Assembly: GCA_016778895.1 (NCBI GenBank)
Contig: JADHOR010000017.1
Coordinates: 1 to 35,860 of the forward strand
Length of the DNA: 35,860 bases
From: Candidatus Puniceispirillum sp.
GTDB lineage: Bacteria > Pseudomonadota > Alphaproteobacteria > Puniceispirillales > Puniceispirillaceae
Direction of reading: 5' to 3'
Shown here: positions 6,324 through 14,398 of the stretch, in pieces
How the letters are laid out: the number at the start of each line of letters is the position of its first letter
Position numbering within the stretch: the first letter of the stretch is position 1
Program-made: the position numbers and the translations under genes
Notes under the pieces: model-generated
The model's input: the letters and a program-made list of their open reading frames with translations, nothing else
What the model was told of the DNA's origin: nothing
Database searches by the model: none

Positions 6324-6843
6324 AGGTCTTTAGCGCGATTAAAGAGGCATCCAAACCCGCCCGTCCACCAAGTGCAGCCAGCTCAATCACAACCGCGCAG
6401 GCCGGCACAATCGCGCCGCAGGTTTCAAGTAATGATTTCGCCGCAATCATGGTTCCTCCAGTGGCAAGCAAATCATCAATTAACAATACCCTACGCCCCA
6501 TTACTGGCGCATCCTGCTGGATAATTAATTCGGCCGTGCCATATTCCAAATCATAACTGGCACGTACCAGCTTGCCTGGTAATTTTCCCGGTTTGCGCAT
6601 CATCATCGAGCCAATGTTCAGCCGCGATGCCAATAATGTTGAAAATAAAAACCCGCGGGATTCAATGCCCGCAATAAGATCGATATCAAACGCCGATAAC
6701 TGTGCGGCAAACTGGTCGATAGCGTGTCGCATGCCCGCAGCCGATGCTAGTAGCGGGCTGATATCACGAAACAGGATTCCGGGCTTTGGAAAATCTGGAT
6801 AGCTGGCGATATATTCGCCAAAATCAATCAACTCGCTCGACAC
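6313..6843 (-). CDS. apt: Adenine phosphoribosyltransferase
   Basis: A type I phosphoribosyltransferase of 176 aa that converts adenine and PRPP to AMP and pyrophosphate in the cytoplasm. The family opening YPDFPKPGILFRDISPLL (15-32), AGIESRGF (58-65) and the PRPP-binding loop VLLIDDLLATGG (119-130) are all present. The start is the GTG at 6843, chosen because it gives the normal N-terminus and is preceded by GGGAGG 5-6 nt upstream. The longer frame reaching 6990 adds non-conserved sequence. It overlaps mtnN by 8-11 nt, forming an adenine salvage unit. Confidence 0.92.
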   Translation of the reverse strand: MSSELIDFGEYIASYPDFPKPGILFRDISPLLASAAGMRHAIDQFAAQLSAFDIDLIAGIESRGFLFSTLLASRLNIGSMMMRKPGKLPGKLVRASYDLEYGTAELIIQQDAPVMGRRVLLIDDLLATGGTMIAAKSLLETCGAIVPACAVVIELAALGGRAGLDASLIALKTYDD

Positions 6844-7078
6844 CCAAAACCTCCCTAACACAGAACCTAGTCGCTTTGGCGAGATCACCCCCGCAGCTTT
6901 ACCTCTCGCCGACTTATATCGCGTATTGGCGCAACCCAAACTGGATTTACCACACGACCTACTCGAGCCGCGCAGTGGTGATATTGGCACCCTTGACTAA
7001 AAGATCAGGGGCAATAAGAAAACCTCCAAGGCTGATCAGCGGCAAAGGCTGATGCGGCGCCATTGCAATACGCAATTT

Positions 7079-7267
7079 TCAACCTTGGCGCAAGAAATTA
7101 TCAATTCCAACGGCACGTCTTGCACCCTCGTTTGGCAGTGCACCACACACTGCCTGATCTAGCATCGCACGGATATTAGCGCGCGCCGCCAGCGACCGCA
7201 AAATCGTTCGCCTGATCATCGGCTGTCCGTGCGAAACCTCGCTGCAACAGTTTGACTGAGTATTCAT
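7079..7267 (-). CDS. Small hypothetical protein upstream of apt
   Basis: A 62-codon frame starting at ATG 7267 with a good GTGAGGA ribosome site about 6 nt upstream. The product is basic, with RRTILRSLAARANIRAML in the middle, and has no signal peptide or membrane segment. I do not recognise it. It is separated from apt by about 235 bases without other content. It could be a real small gene or the decayed 3' part of an older gene; the ribosome site is the main argument for translation. Confidence 0.35.
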   Translation of the reverse strand: MNTQSNCCSEVSHGQPMIRRTILRSLAARANIRAMLDQAVCGALPNEGARRAVGIDNFLRQG

Positions 7268-7443
7268 TTGATCCTCACCTTACGCTGCTGTCAGATTTCA
7301 CCTATTTTCTCGCAAAATTGTGACATCAAGACCTGTTTTGACAAACAATAATGCTTTTTAAACCTTTTCTTCAAAGTTATTTGCCGATCCGCTTAGGGCG
7401 CGGTAGATTGCTGGCAATCATCACCCACGGACACATATATTTA

Positions 7444-8289
7444 ATGTTTTTCCTGCCACTTTTTGATGAAAATGCCACTGGCCGACGACCCATTATCGTG
7501 TGGCTGTTCATCGCTGTCTGTGTTGCCGTTTTTTTGTGGCAGCAGTCGCTTGACGAGGTGGCCGCACGGCTGGCGGTCTATCAGCTGGGCTTTGTCCCCA
7601 CAATCGTTTTAAAGGGCGACACACTTCCGGCCGAGATAATTATTGTTCCGGGCTGGGCGACAATATTCACCTCGATGTTTTTACATGGCGGCTGGCTGCA
7701 CCTTGGCGGTAATATGCTGTATTTATGGATTTTCGGCGATAATGTTGAAGATGCGATGGGCCGCGGGCGCTTCATCGTCTTTTATTGTCTATGCGGCTTG
7801 ACCGCTGCCTTGTCACAAGGCCTGATCGACCCGTCCTCACCCATTCCAATGGTTGGCGCATCAGGTGCGATTGCCGGCGTGCTTGGCGCCTATCTGGTTC
7901 TACACCCAAAGGCAGCGGTACGCTGTCTGTTGATTATCATCGTATTTTTCCGCTTTATAAATCTGCCAGCATGGCTGGTGCTTGGTGGGTGGATCGGCCT
8001 GCAATTTGCCGCGGCGCCGCAGGCCTTTAGCGGTGATGGCGGCGGGGTTGCATATTTGGCACATATTGGGGGTTTTATCGCTGGTCTTGTACTGGTTCCA
8101 CTTTTCAAAAAGAGTCACATATCCCTGTTTGATCGCGGCAAGCCGCCAAAAACATGGTCAGGTCAGCCAATTAGTTTTGACGAGATGAAGCGAGAGGCTC
8201 GCAAGAGATTCCAGCGCAATGCCGGTCAGACAGCACGCACGTCAATTCCGTCCTCAAAGCCAAGACGGCAAAAGGGGCCATGGGGTTAG
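7444..8289 (+). CDS. Rhomboid family intramembrane serine protease
   Basis: A 281-aa polytopic membrane protein of the rhomboid family, which cleaves transmembrane segments of other proteins inside the membrane. The catalytic serine is S140 in GASG and the histidine is H207 in AHIGG. The HLGGN motif (86-90) supplies the oxyanion asparagine N90. Hydrophobic segments fall near 17-32, 75-97, 110-125, 138-155, 160-187 and 203-220. A basic, probably cytoplasmic tail of about 60 aa follows. ATG 7444 is chosen because MFFLPLFDEN is the usual beginning in alphaproteobacterial homologues; the frame extends upstream to 7351. The RBS is weak. It is convergent with the cinA-like gene, with 27 nt between the stops. 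Confidence 0.87.
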   Translation: MFFLPLFDENATGRRPIIVWLFIAVCVAVFLWQQSLDEVAARLAVYQLGFVPTIVLKGDTLPAEIIIVPGWATIFTSMFLHGGWLHLGGNMLYLWIFGDNVEDAMGRGRFIVFYCLCGLTAALSQGLIDPSSPIPMVGASGAIAGVLGAYLVLHPKAAVRCLLIIIVFFRFINLPAWLVLGGWIGLQFAAAPQAFSGDGGGVAYLAHIGGFIAGLVLVPLFKKSHISLFDRGKPPKTWSGQPISFDEMKREARKRFQRNAGQTARTSIPSSKPRRQKGPWG

Positions 8290-8316
8290 AGCTCTCTGGG
8301 GGTTAAGCACCTCGGT

Positions 8317-9096
8317 TCAGCCTTGCAACGTGCCATCGGCATTGACAATATTTGCCTCGGCGCCAAACGCCCGAACGCCTGCCTCAACCGCCTTTGCCGC
8401 AGCTGTTGTAACCGCGACATCGAGCCCGCTGACAACAACTGCGGTACCAAAGTTGCCCGGCTTCATCCATGGGTAGCTACCAACACTTACCCCTTTATAG
8501 CCTGTCTCAACGTCCAACAATATCGTGGCGATATTACCCTCGCCGGTCGCGCATTGAACCGTAATCCGCGTCATCACAACACCGCCCGGCAAGCGCGATT
8601 TCAGCCCTTCAAACATGGCTTGCAAGATCGTTGGCACGCCGGGAAGGACGTGAACATTACCGATGATATAGCCAGGTGCAGCCGATAGCGGATTATCAAT
8701 CAATGCAGCAGTATCTGGAATATCCGCCATTTTCTGGCGCGCTGCATTAAATTCAAGGTCAGTATTGGCATAATGCAGGATGAGCCGGCGTTCAGCCTCG
8801 GGATGACGAATAACTGGCACGTCAAAGGCGACAGCCACCGCATCAGTTGTGATATCATCATGCGTCGGTCCAATACCGCCGCTGGTAAACACCAGATCAT
8901 AAGTTTTTGACAATGTTTGCACAGTGTCGATGATCATTTGCTTTTTATCGGCAATCACCCGTGCCTCGCCTAGCTGGATACCCAGCGCGCCAAGCTGTTC
9001 AGCCAGCCAGCCAATATTTTTATCCTTGGTGCGACCCGACAGGATTTCATCGCCAATAACAATTATGGCGGCGGTAGGATTCGGCGAAGATGTCAT
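8317..9096 (-). CDS. CinA-type molybdopterin-binding (MoCF) domain protein
   Basis: A 259-aa protein built on the MoCF/MoaB-Mog fold found at the N-terminus of CinA. Motifs include IVIGDEILSGRTKDKN (12-27), VFTSGGIGPTHDD (near 69-81) and VHVLPGVP (near 153). The C-terminal PncC nicotinamide-nucleotide amidase domain of full-length CinA is absent. Such short proteins are common in alphaproteobacteria and their role is unclear; pyrophosphatase activity on ADP-ribose or FAD-like molecules is known for relatives. ATG 9096 is preferred over 9123 because conserved sequence begins right after it. It is divergent from map, with about 235 bases between. Confidence 0.82.
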   Translation of the reverse strand: MTSSPNPTAAIIVIGDEILSGRTKDKNIGWLAEQLGALGIQLGEARVIADKKQMIIDTVQTLSKTYDLVFTSGGIGPTHDDITTDAVAVAFDVPVIRHPEAERRLILHYANTDLEFNAARQKMADIPDTAALIDNPLSAAPGYIIGNVHVLPGVPTILQAMFEGLKSRLPGGVVMTRITVQCATGEGNIATILLDVETGYKGVSVGSYPWMKPGNFGTAVVVSGLDVAVTTAAAKAVEAGVRAFGAEANIVNADGTLQG

Positions 9097-9331
9097 GATC
9101 GGAAACCTTGAATTTAGCGACAAAAATCAAAGATGGGACTTTGGTCAAATATGCGCGATGTGTCAAATAACTTGATGCGGCCAAGACCGCTCATGCGGCG
9201 TTTATTGCAGTTTATAGGTTTCGCGCCAGACAAAATATGCTATTCCAGCGGCATCACACTAGTGGAAAATAACGTTGGCGCCTGTCCGCACGACGAAGAC
9301 GACCACCCGTAGGGGTTTTCATAGGGGTAAA

Positions 9332-10123
9332 ATGCGAAGCGATACAGTGATCCGACATGGTGCCGAAGGCTTTGCTGGCATGTATAAAGCAGGCCGCCTT
9401 GCCGCCGAGGTATTGGACATGATTACCCCGCACGTGATCGCCGGCGCTAGCACCGAACATCTGGACAAGCTCTGCCATGATTATATTCTGGCACATGGTG
9501 CCTTGCCTGCCCCGCTGAATTACAAGGGCTTTCCGAAATCGACCTGCATCTCGCTTAATCATGTTGTTTGCCACGGAATTCCCGGGCCAAAAACATTGCG
9601 TGACGGCGATATTCTGAACATCGACATCACCGTGATATTGGACAGCTGGTACGGCGATACCTCACGCATGTTTTATGTTGGCGAGCCATCAATCAAAGCC
9701 CAACGCCTTACCGAGGTAACTTATGAATGCCTGATGCGCGGCATTGCCGTGGCCAAAGCCGGAAACACGCTTGGCGATATTGGTCATGCCATTCAATCCT
9801 ACGCCGAATCATGCCGCTATTCGGTGGTTCGTGACTTTACCGGACATGGCCTTGGACAGGTGTTTCACTCAGCCCCGACCGTGTTGCATTATGGCGAGGC
9901 TGGCAGCGGCATGGTGCTTGAACCGGGGATGATCTTTACCATCGAACCGATGATCAATGCTGGCCGCGCCGAGACCAAAATTCTAAATGATGGGTGGACA
10001 GCGGTTACACGAGACAAAAGCCTGTCGGCACAGTTTGAACATTCGATCGGCATTACCGAAGGCGACGCCGAAATATTCACAAGATCACCTGCTGGGCTGA
10101 CTTTGCCACCCTATGCTAGTTAA
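9332..10123 (+). CDS. map: Methionine aminopeptidase type I
   Basis: A 263-aa enzyme removing the N-terminal methionine from nascent proteins in the cytoplasm. All five metal ligands are visible: D98 and D109 (NIDITVILDSWYGDTSRMF), H172 (GHGLG), E205 (FTIEPMI) and E236 (FEHSIG). H81 in CHGIPG is the substrate-binding histidine. ATG 9332 is chosen because the protein then begins at the usual distance from GMYKAGRLAA; the frame also has an ATG at 9275. A GGGG ribosome-site element lies just before 9332. The next gene downstream on the same strand is the broken radC, 75 nt away. Confidence 0.93.
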   Translation: MRSDTVIRHGAEGFAGMYKAGRLAAEVLDMITPHVIAGASTEHLDKLCHDYILAHGALPAPLNYKGFPKSTCISLNHVVCHGIPGPKTLRDGDILNIDITVILDSWYGDTSRMFYVGEPSIKAQRLTEVTYECLMRGIAVAKAGNTLGDIGHAIQSYAESCRYSVVRDFTGHGLGQVFHSAPTVLHYGEAGSGMVLEPGMIFTIEPMINAGRAETKILNDGWTAVTRDKSLSAQFEHSIGITEGDAEIFTRSPAGLTLPPYAS

Positions 10124-10198
10124 GAAAATCGGCAAGCTGCACCCCCCTTTAACGGGCAATTAACCCAATTTTAACCCTAATGGGTTATATGTTTGGCT

Positions 10199-10912
10199 AT
10201 GTCCAAACCTTCAGACCCGCCCAAGCCAGCCGCGCTAGCATCACATGATACTAAGGGGCACCGTGCCCGTATGCGGCAAAAGCTTTTGGAAAAGGGCGGC
10301 ACTACCCTGACCGATTTGGAAATTCTAGAAATGCTGCTTTATGTGGGCGCTCCACGCGGCGACACCAAGCCTTTGGCAAAGCGGCTCGTCAAGATATTCA
10401 AAAGCCTGCCAGCGGTACTTAGGGCGAAGCCGACCGAGTTGCGGGCAGTAAAGGATATGGGCGATGCGGCAATTGCCGCGCTTAAGGTTGCCGAGACAAC
10501 CGGCCTTCACATCAGCCACTCACGGATCAAAGGGAAACCGGTTTTAACGCATTGGATGGATGTGCAGGATTACTGTATCAATAAATTGGCGCATTAGCCG
10601 ATCGAATATGTGATGCTGTTACTGCTTGATAGCCAGAACCGGCTGATTGCCGATGAAACCATTTCACGCGGCACGGTGAACCAGACGTCGGTTTACCCGC
10701 GCGAAATTGTCAATCTTGCCCTTCAGCACTTTGCCCATGCTGTGATCATTGTTCACAATCATCCGGGCGGCGAAACCTCACCGTCACGCGCCGACATCTC
10801 GGTAACAAAGGATATCGACAAGGCGTTGGCGGTGATTGGGATTACATTGCATGATCATTTGATCGTTGCCGGTACAAATTGTGTTAGCCTGAAAAGCCTC
10901 GGCCATCTCTAG
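10199..10912 (+). pseudogene. radC: radC interrupted by a single in-frame amber codon
   Basis: A RadC/UPF0758 family gene of 237 codons in one frame, broken by TAG at 10595-10597 (codon 133). Before the stop is the helix-hairpin-helix half (LLEKGGTTLTDLEILEMLLY to DYCINKLAH). After it, in the same frame with no shift, is the complete JAMM/MPN half: PIEYVMLLLLDSQNRLIADE, then the metal motif HNHPGGETSPSRAD, to the normal C-terminus. Homologues usually have an ordinary residue at the stop, and GAG-to-TAG is a one-base explanation. The JAMM half begins with GTG-ATG codons at 10607-10612 that could allow restart, but I see no RBS. The start ATG is 10199. Because the rest is undamaged, the mutation is recent, a sequencing error, or tolerated by readthrough. 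Confidence 0.85.
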
Positions 10913-10973
10913 GAATTTTCCACAGATGCACCAATATGCGCCAGAAATGCACCAAAGATATAAAGAACTGGCG

Positions 10974-11165
10974 TTATCGCTCGGCGTCGTCACGCAGCTT
11001 GGCAGCGGCCTTGCGGGTAAGCTCGCCGGCTTTGCGGCTGGCGCGCAATAACGATGGACGGGCCGCATCAAGGGCTTTTCCTGCCATTTCGCCGGCCTTT
11101 TTTTGCACGTCTGGATTGCGCGCGGCGCGCATCAATGCAGCAACAACAAAACGGCGAATCAGCAT
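10974..11165 (-). CDS. Small alanine- and arginine-rich hypothetical protein
   Basis: A 63-aa protein beginning MLIRRFVVAALMRAARNP and continuing as one long, probably helical, Ala/Arg/Lys-rich stretch (KAGEMAGKALDAARP, then RKAGELTRKAAAKL). ATG 11165 is chosen because AAGGGG lies 7 nt upstream; the frame extends to 11192. An amphipathic N-terminal helix could touch the membrane. Similar short proteins occur in alphaproteobacteria as conserved hypotheticals, from memory, but no function is known to me. It is divergent from purB. Confidence 0.5.
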   Translation of the reverse strand: MLIRRFVVAALMRAARNPDVQKKAGEMAGKALDAARPSLLRASRKAGELTRKAAAKLRDDAER

Positions 11166-11271
11166 ATAGATACCCCTTACCAAAATAGCCACAATGTCTA
11201 GTTATGCGCTGGCTTTTTACCCACCCCAATGCTATACCCAAGTTCCATTTAACGCAAAAGGTATTAGAAGT

Positions 11272-12564
11272 ATGATCCCGCGATATTCCCGGCCAGAAAT
11301 GAGCGCAATCTGGTCTGAGGAAAGCAAATTCCAGATTTGGTTTGAAATCGAAGCACATGCCTGTGACGCGCAGGCAAATTTGGGCGTAATTCCCGCATCG
11401 GCTGCGGCTGTCGTCTGGGAAAAAGGCGCTTTTGACATTGATCGAATCAACGAGATTGAGCGCGAAACCAAACATGATGTGATCGCATTTCTGACCAATC
11501 TGGCAGAATATATCGGCGAAGATGCCCGCTTTGTGCATCAGGGCATGACCTCATCGGATGTTCTCGACACCACATTATCGGTACAGATGGCGCGCGCCGC
11601 CGACCTGTTAATCGGTGGCATTGACCGTTTGCTTGCCGGGCTGAAAACACGCGCCTTTGAGCATAAACGCACACCAACCATTGGCCGCAGTCACGGCATT
11701 CATGCCGAACCGGTAACCTTTGGTCTAAAGCTGGCTGGCTTTTATGCCGAATTTAAGCGTTGCCGTGACCGTATGGTGGCCGCGCGGCAGGAAATTGCCA
11801 CCTGCGCGATATCCGGTGCGGTCGGAACTTTTGCACATATCGATCCGGCGGTAGAGGCACATGTTGCCGAAAAAATGGGGCTGACGATTGAGCCGGTCTC
11901 AACGCAAGTAATCCCGCGCGATCGTCATGCGATGTTTTTTGCGACCTTGGGTGTGGTGGCAAGCTCGGTTGAACGGCTGGCAACAGAAATTCGGCATTTG
12001 CAGCGCACTGAAGTGCGTGAAGCCGAGGAGTTTTTCTCGGCTGGGCAAAAGGGCTCATCTGCCATGCCGCACAAGCGTAACCCGGTTTTAACCGAGAATT
12101 TGACCGGCATTGCCCGCATTGTTCGCGCCGCCGTGGTGCCAGCTTTGGAAAATGTCGCGCTGTGGCATGAGCGCGATATCTCGCATTCATCAGTGGAGCG
12201 GGTGTTTGGCCCCGATGCCACAATCGGGCTTGATTTTGCCCTGCACCGTCTTGCCGGCGTTATCGAGAATCTGTTGATCTATCCTGAGGCAATGCAGGCC
12301 AATCTTGATAAACTGGGCGGTCTTGTGCACTCGCAGCAGGTTTTGCTGGCACTGACCCAAAAAGGGGTCAGCCGTGAAGATGCCTATGTATATGTTCAGC
12401 GCAATGCGATGAAAATCTGGGCAGAAGGGGGCAGCTATCTCGATAAATTGAAAGCCGACACGGATGTTGCAGCGAATTTGAGCAGTAGCGAGCTAGATGC
12501 GCTTTTCGACCTTGACCAGCATTTCCGCCATGTTGATACGATCTTTGAACGGGTATTCGGCTAG
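11272..12564 (+). CDS. purB: Adenylosuccinate lyase
   Basis: A 430-aa fumarase/aspartase superfamily enzyme acting twice in purine synthesis: SAICAR to AICAR plus fumarate, and adenylosuccinate to AMP plus fumarate. The N-terminus MIPRYSRPEMSAIWSEE, the block GMTSSDVLDTTL and the signature GSSAMPHKRNP (mobile loop with the catalytic serine) are diagnostic. ATG 11272 matches the family start and follows an AAGG element; the frame is open to 11194 but upstream residues are not family-like. It is the first gene of the pur cluster, 46 nt ahead of purC. Confidence 0.95.
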   Translation: MIPRYSRPEMSAIWSEESKFQIWFEIEAHACDAQANLGVIPASAAAVVWEKGAFDIDRINEIERETKHDVIAFLTNLAEYIGEDARFVHQGMTSSDVLDTTLSVQMARAADLLIGGIDRLLAGLKTRAFEHKRTPTIGRSHGIHAEPVTFGLKLAGFYAEFKRCRDRMVAARQEIATCAISGAVGTFAHIDPAVEAHVAEKMGLTIEPVSTQVIPRDRHAMFFATLGVVASSVERLATEIRHLQRTEVREAEEFFSAGQKGSSAMPHKRNPVLTENLTGIARIVRAAVVPALENVALWHERDISHSSVERVFGPDATIGLDFALHRLAGVIENLLIYPEAMQANLDKLGGLVHSQQVLLALTQKGVSREDAYVYVQRNAMKIWAEGGSYLDKLKADTDVAANLSSSELDALFDLDQHFRHVDTIFERVFG

Positions 12565-12575
12565 TTTTCAAAATC

Positions 12576-12592
12576 TGGCCGTAAACCGGCCA
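12576..12592 (+). other. Short intergenic hairpin between purB and purC
   Basis: TGGCCG (12576-12581) pairs with CGGCCA (12587-12592) around TAAAC. No T-run follows. It may modulate mRNA stability or translation between the two genes; by sequence alone it is only a possible structure. Confidence 0.3.
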
Positions 12593-12610
12593 CCACTGGG
12601 ATTTTAAACC

Positions 12611-13345
12611 ATGACAAGTAAAAAACCGCTTTATGAAGGCAAGGCCAAGGTTATTTTTGACGGGCCGGAGGCTCGCACCTTAATCCAGCGTTTTAAAGAT
12701 GATGCCACCGCATTTAATGCACAGAAGAAAGACGTCATCACCGGCAAGGGGATACTGAATAACTATATCAGCGAGCATATTATGCTGGCGGTTGCTGAAC
12801 TGGGTATTCCTAACCATTTCATCAGCCGGATTAGCGACCGTGAACAGCTTATCCGCAAACTGGAAATCATTCCAGTTGAGGTGGTTGTACGAAATGTAGC
12901 AGCCGGTTCAATCTGCCCGCGGCTTGGGCTTGAAGAAGGCTCAATGCTGAATAACACGCTTGTTGAGTTCTGTTTGAAGGATGACAAGCTGGGTGACCCA
13001 ATTATCGCGCCCGAACATATCTTTACCTTTGGCTGGGCAACGCCGGAAGAGTTGGAAATCATCGTCGAAGACACATTGCGAATTAATGATTTTCTAACCG
13101 GATTATTCCTCGGCATCGGCGTTCGGCTGATTGATTTCAAGCTAGAATTTGGTCGCTACGAGACCGATGATGGTATTGAGATCATGCTTGCTGATGAAAT
13201 CAGCCCCGATAATTGTCGCCTCTGGGATGCAGAGACCAACGAAAAAATGGATAAGGACAGGTTTCGCCGTGATCTTGGCGGGCTGGTCGAAGCCTATCAG
13301 GAAATTGCGCGGCGCCTCGGTGTGAAGGTGCCACAAATCGATTAA
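12611..13345 (+). CDS. purC: Phosphoribosylaminoimidazole-succinocarboxamide synthase
   Basis: SAICAR synthetase of 244 aa, joining CAIR and aspartate with ATP use. The opening [13 protein letters not shown] (4-16), [14 protein letters not shown] (29-42), [12 protein letters not shown] (about 92-103) and the late block [12 protein letters not shown] (about 197-208) are classical. Length is normal for the bacterial enzyme. The ATG at 12611 is preceded by a weak GGGA. It is followed after 50 nt by purS. Confidence 0.96.
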   Translation: MTSKKPLYEGKAKVIFDGPEARTLIQRFKDDATAFNAQKKDVITGKGILNNYISEHIMLAVAELGIPNHFISRISDREQLIRKLEIIPVEVVVRNVAAGSICPRLGLEEGSMLNNTLVEFCLKDDKLGDPIIAPEHIFTFGWATPEELEIIVEDTLRINDFLTGLFLGIGVRLIDFKLEFGRYETDDGIEIMLADEISPDNCRLWDAETNEKMDKDRFRRDLGGLVEAYQEIARRLGVKVPQID

Positions 13346-13395
13346 TTAAATGGTGATAGCACCATCCAGACGACACAACAATAAAGGGCATAAAG

Positions 13396-13644
13396 ATGCA
13401 AGCCATTGTAAATATATCACTAAAAGAGGGCGTTCTTGATCCGCAAGGACGGGCAATCTCGCATTCGCTTAATGATCTTGGCTTTAACGAGGTGAGTGAC
13501 GTGCGGGTTGGCAAACAGATTTTGCTGGAGATTGACGAGACTGATCCGGCGCGGCTTCGCCAGCGTGTTGCCCGTATGTGCGAGACATTACTATCGAACA
13601 CAGTGATTGAGGATTATTCAATCGATATTCCCGACGAAGAATAG
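13396..13644 (+). CDS. purS: Phosphoribosylformylglycinamidine synthase subunit PurS
   Basis: An 82-aa small subunit of the three-part FGAM synthase; PurS dimers bridge PurQ and PurL. The pattern [17 protein letters not shown], followed by [15 protein letters not shown], is typical. A AAAGGG element lies about 8 nt before ATG 13396. The stop is 49 nt ahead of the purQ start. Confidence 0.95.
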   Translation: MQAIVNISLKEGVLDPQGRAISHSLNDLGFNEVSDVRVGKQILLEIDETDPARLRQRVARMCETLLSNTVIEDYSIDIPDEE

Positions 13645-13693
13645 ACGCCAATCGCGTCAATCGTCACCCCTAAACAATAATGCGAAACAGACC

Positions 13694-14398
13694 ATGACCC
13701 TCTCAGCCTTGCGCGTTGCCATCATCGTTTTCCCGGGATCGAATTGCGATCGGGATATGATGGTTGCCATTGAACATTTGACCTCTCGCCGCCCTGCCCT
13801 TGTCTGGCACAAAGAAGCCTCGCTGGATCCGGCCGATCTGGTGATTATCCCCGGCGGCTTTTCTTTTGGCGATTATTTGCGCTGCGGTGCGCTTGCTGGG
13901 CGCTCGCCCATTATGAATGCGGTGCTTGACCATGCGGCGCGCGGCGGGGCTGTGATGGGGATTTGCAACGGCTTTCAGGTCCTAACCGAAACCGGCATGG
14001 TTCCCGGGGTTCTAATTCGCAATGCGGGATTAAAGTTTACCTGCCGCAATGTACGGTTGCAGCTATGTGAAACGCTGTCGTCCCCCTTTACCGCTGGCCT
14101 TACCATGGGCGAGGATTTGACCATCCCTGTGGCGCATAATGAGGGCAATTATTTTGCTGATGATGACGAGCTTGACCGGCTTGAGGGCAATGGTCAGGTT
14201 GCGTTCCGCTATGTAAACAGCGACGCGGTTGGTCCGGCAAACCCGAATGGTGCGTCGCGCGATATCGCCGGCGTTCTATCAAACAATGGCCGCGTTCTTG
14301 GCATGATGCCACACCCCGAACGCGCCATGTCAAAATTGCATGGCGGCACTGACGGCGCCACATTCCTGTTAAAATCACTTGAGGCGCTGGTATCATGA
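13694..14398 (+). CDS. purQ: Phosphoribosylformylglycinamidine synthase subunit PurQ (glutaminase)
   Basis: A class I glutamine amidotransferase of 234 aa that supplies ammonia to Pur[28 protein letters not shown], the nucleophile elbow GICNGFQ (catalytic Cys) and MMPHPERA (catalytic His, Glu nearby) are all visible. ATG 13694 gives the normal N-terminus; the frame is open from 13607, overlapping purS, but that part is not conserved. The stop overlaps the purL start as ATGA (14395-14398), indicating translational coupling and matched subunit production. Confidence 0.96.
   Translation: MTLSALRVAIIVFPGSNCDRDMMVAIEHLTSRRPALVWHKEASLDPADLVIIPGGFSFGDYLRCGALAGRSPIMNAVLDHAARGGAVMGICNGFQVLTETGMVPGVLIRNAGLKFTCRNVRLQLCETLSSPFTAGLTMGEDLTIPVAHNEGNYFADDDELDRLEGNGQVAFRYVNSDAVGPANPNGASRDIAGVLSNNGRVLGMMPHPERAMSKLHGGTDGATFLLKSLEALVS

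Noticed and set aside
10595-10597. UAG recoding as pyrrolysine or a genome-wide code change
   Set aside because: One amber in one gene is not evidence for recoding; other genes here use TAG as a normal final stop.
11753-12223. Two long minus-strand frames opposite purB
   Set aside because: Pro/Arg/His-rich translation typical of antisense reading of a core gene.
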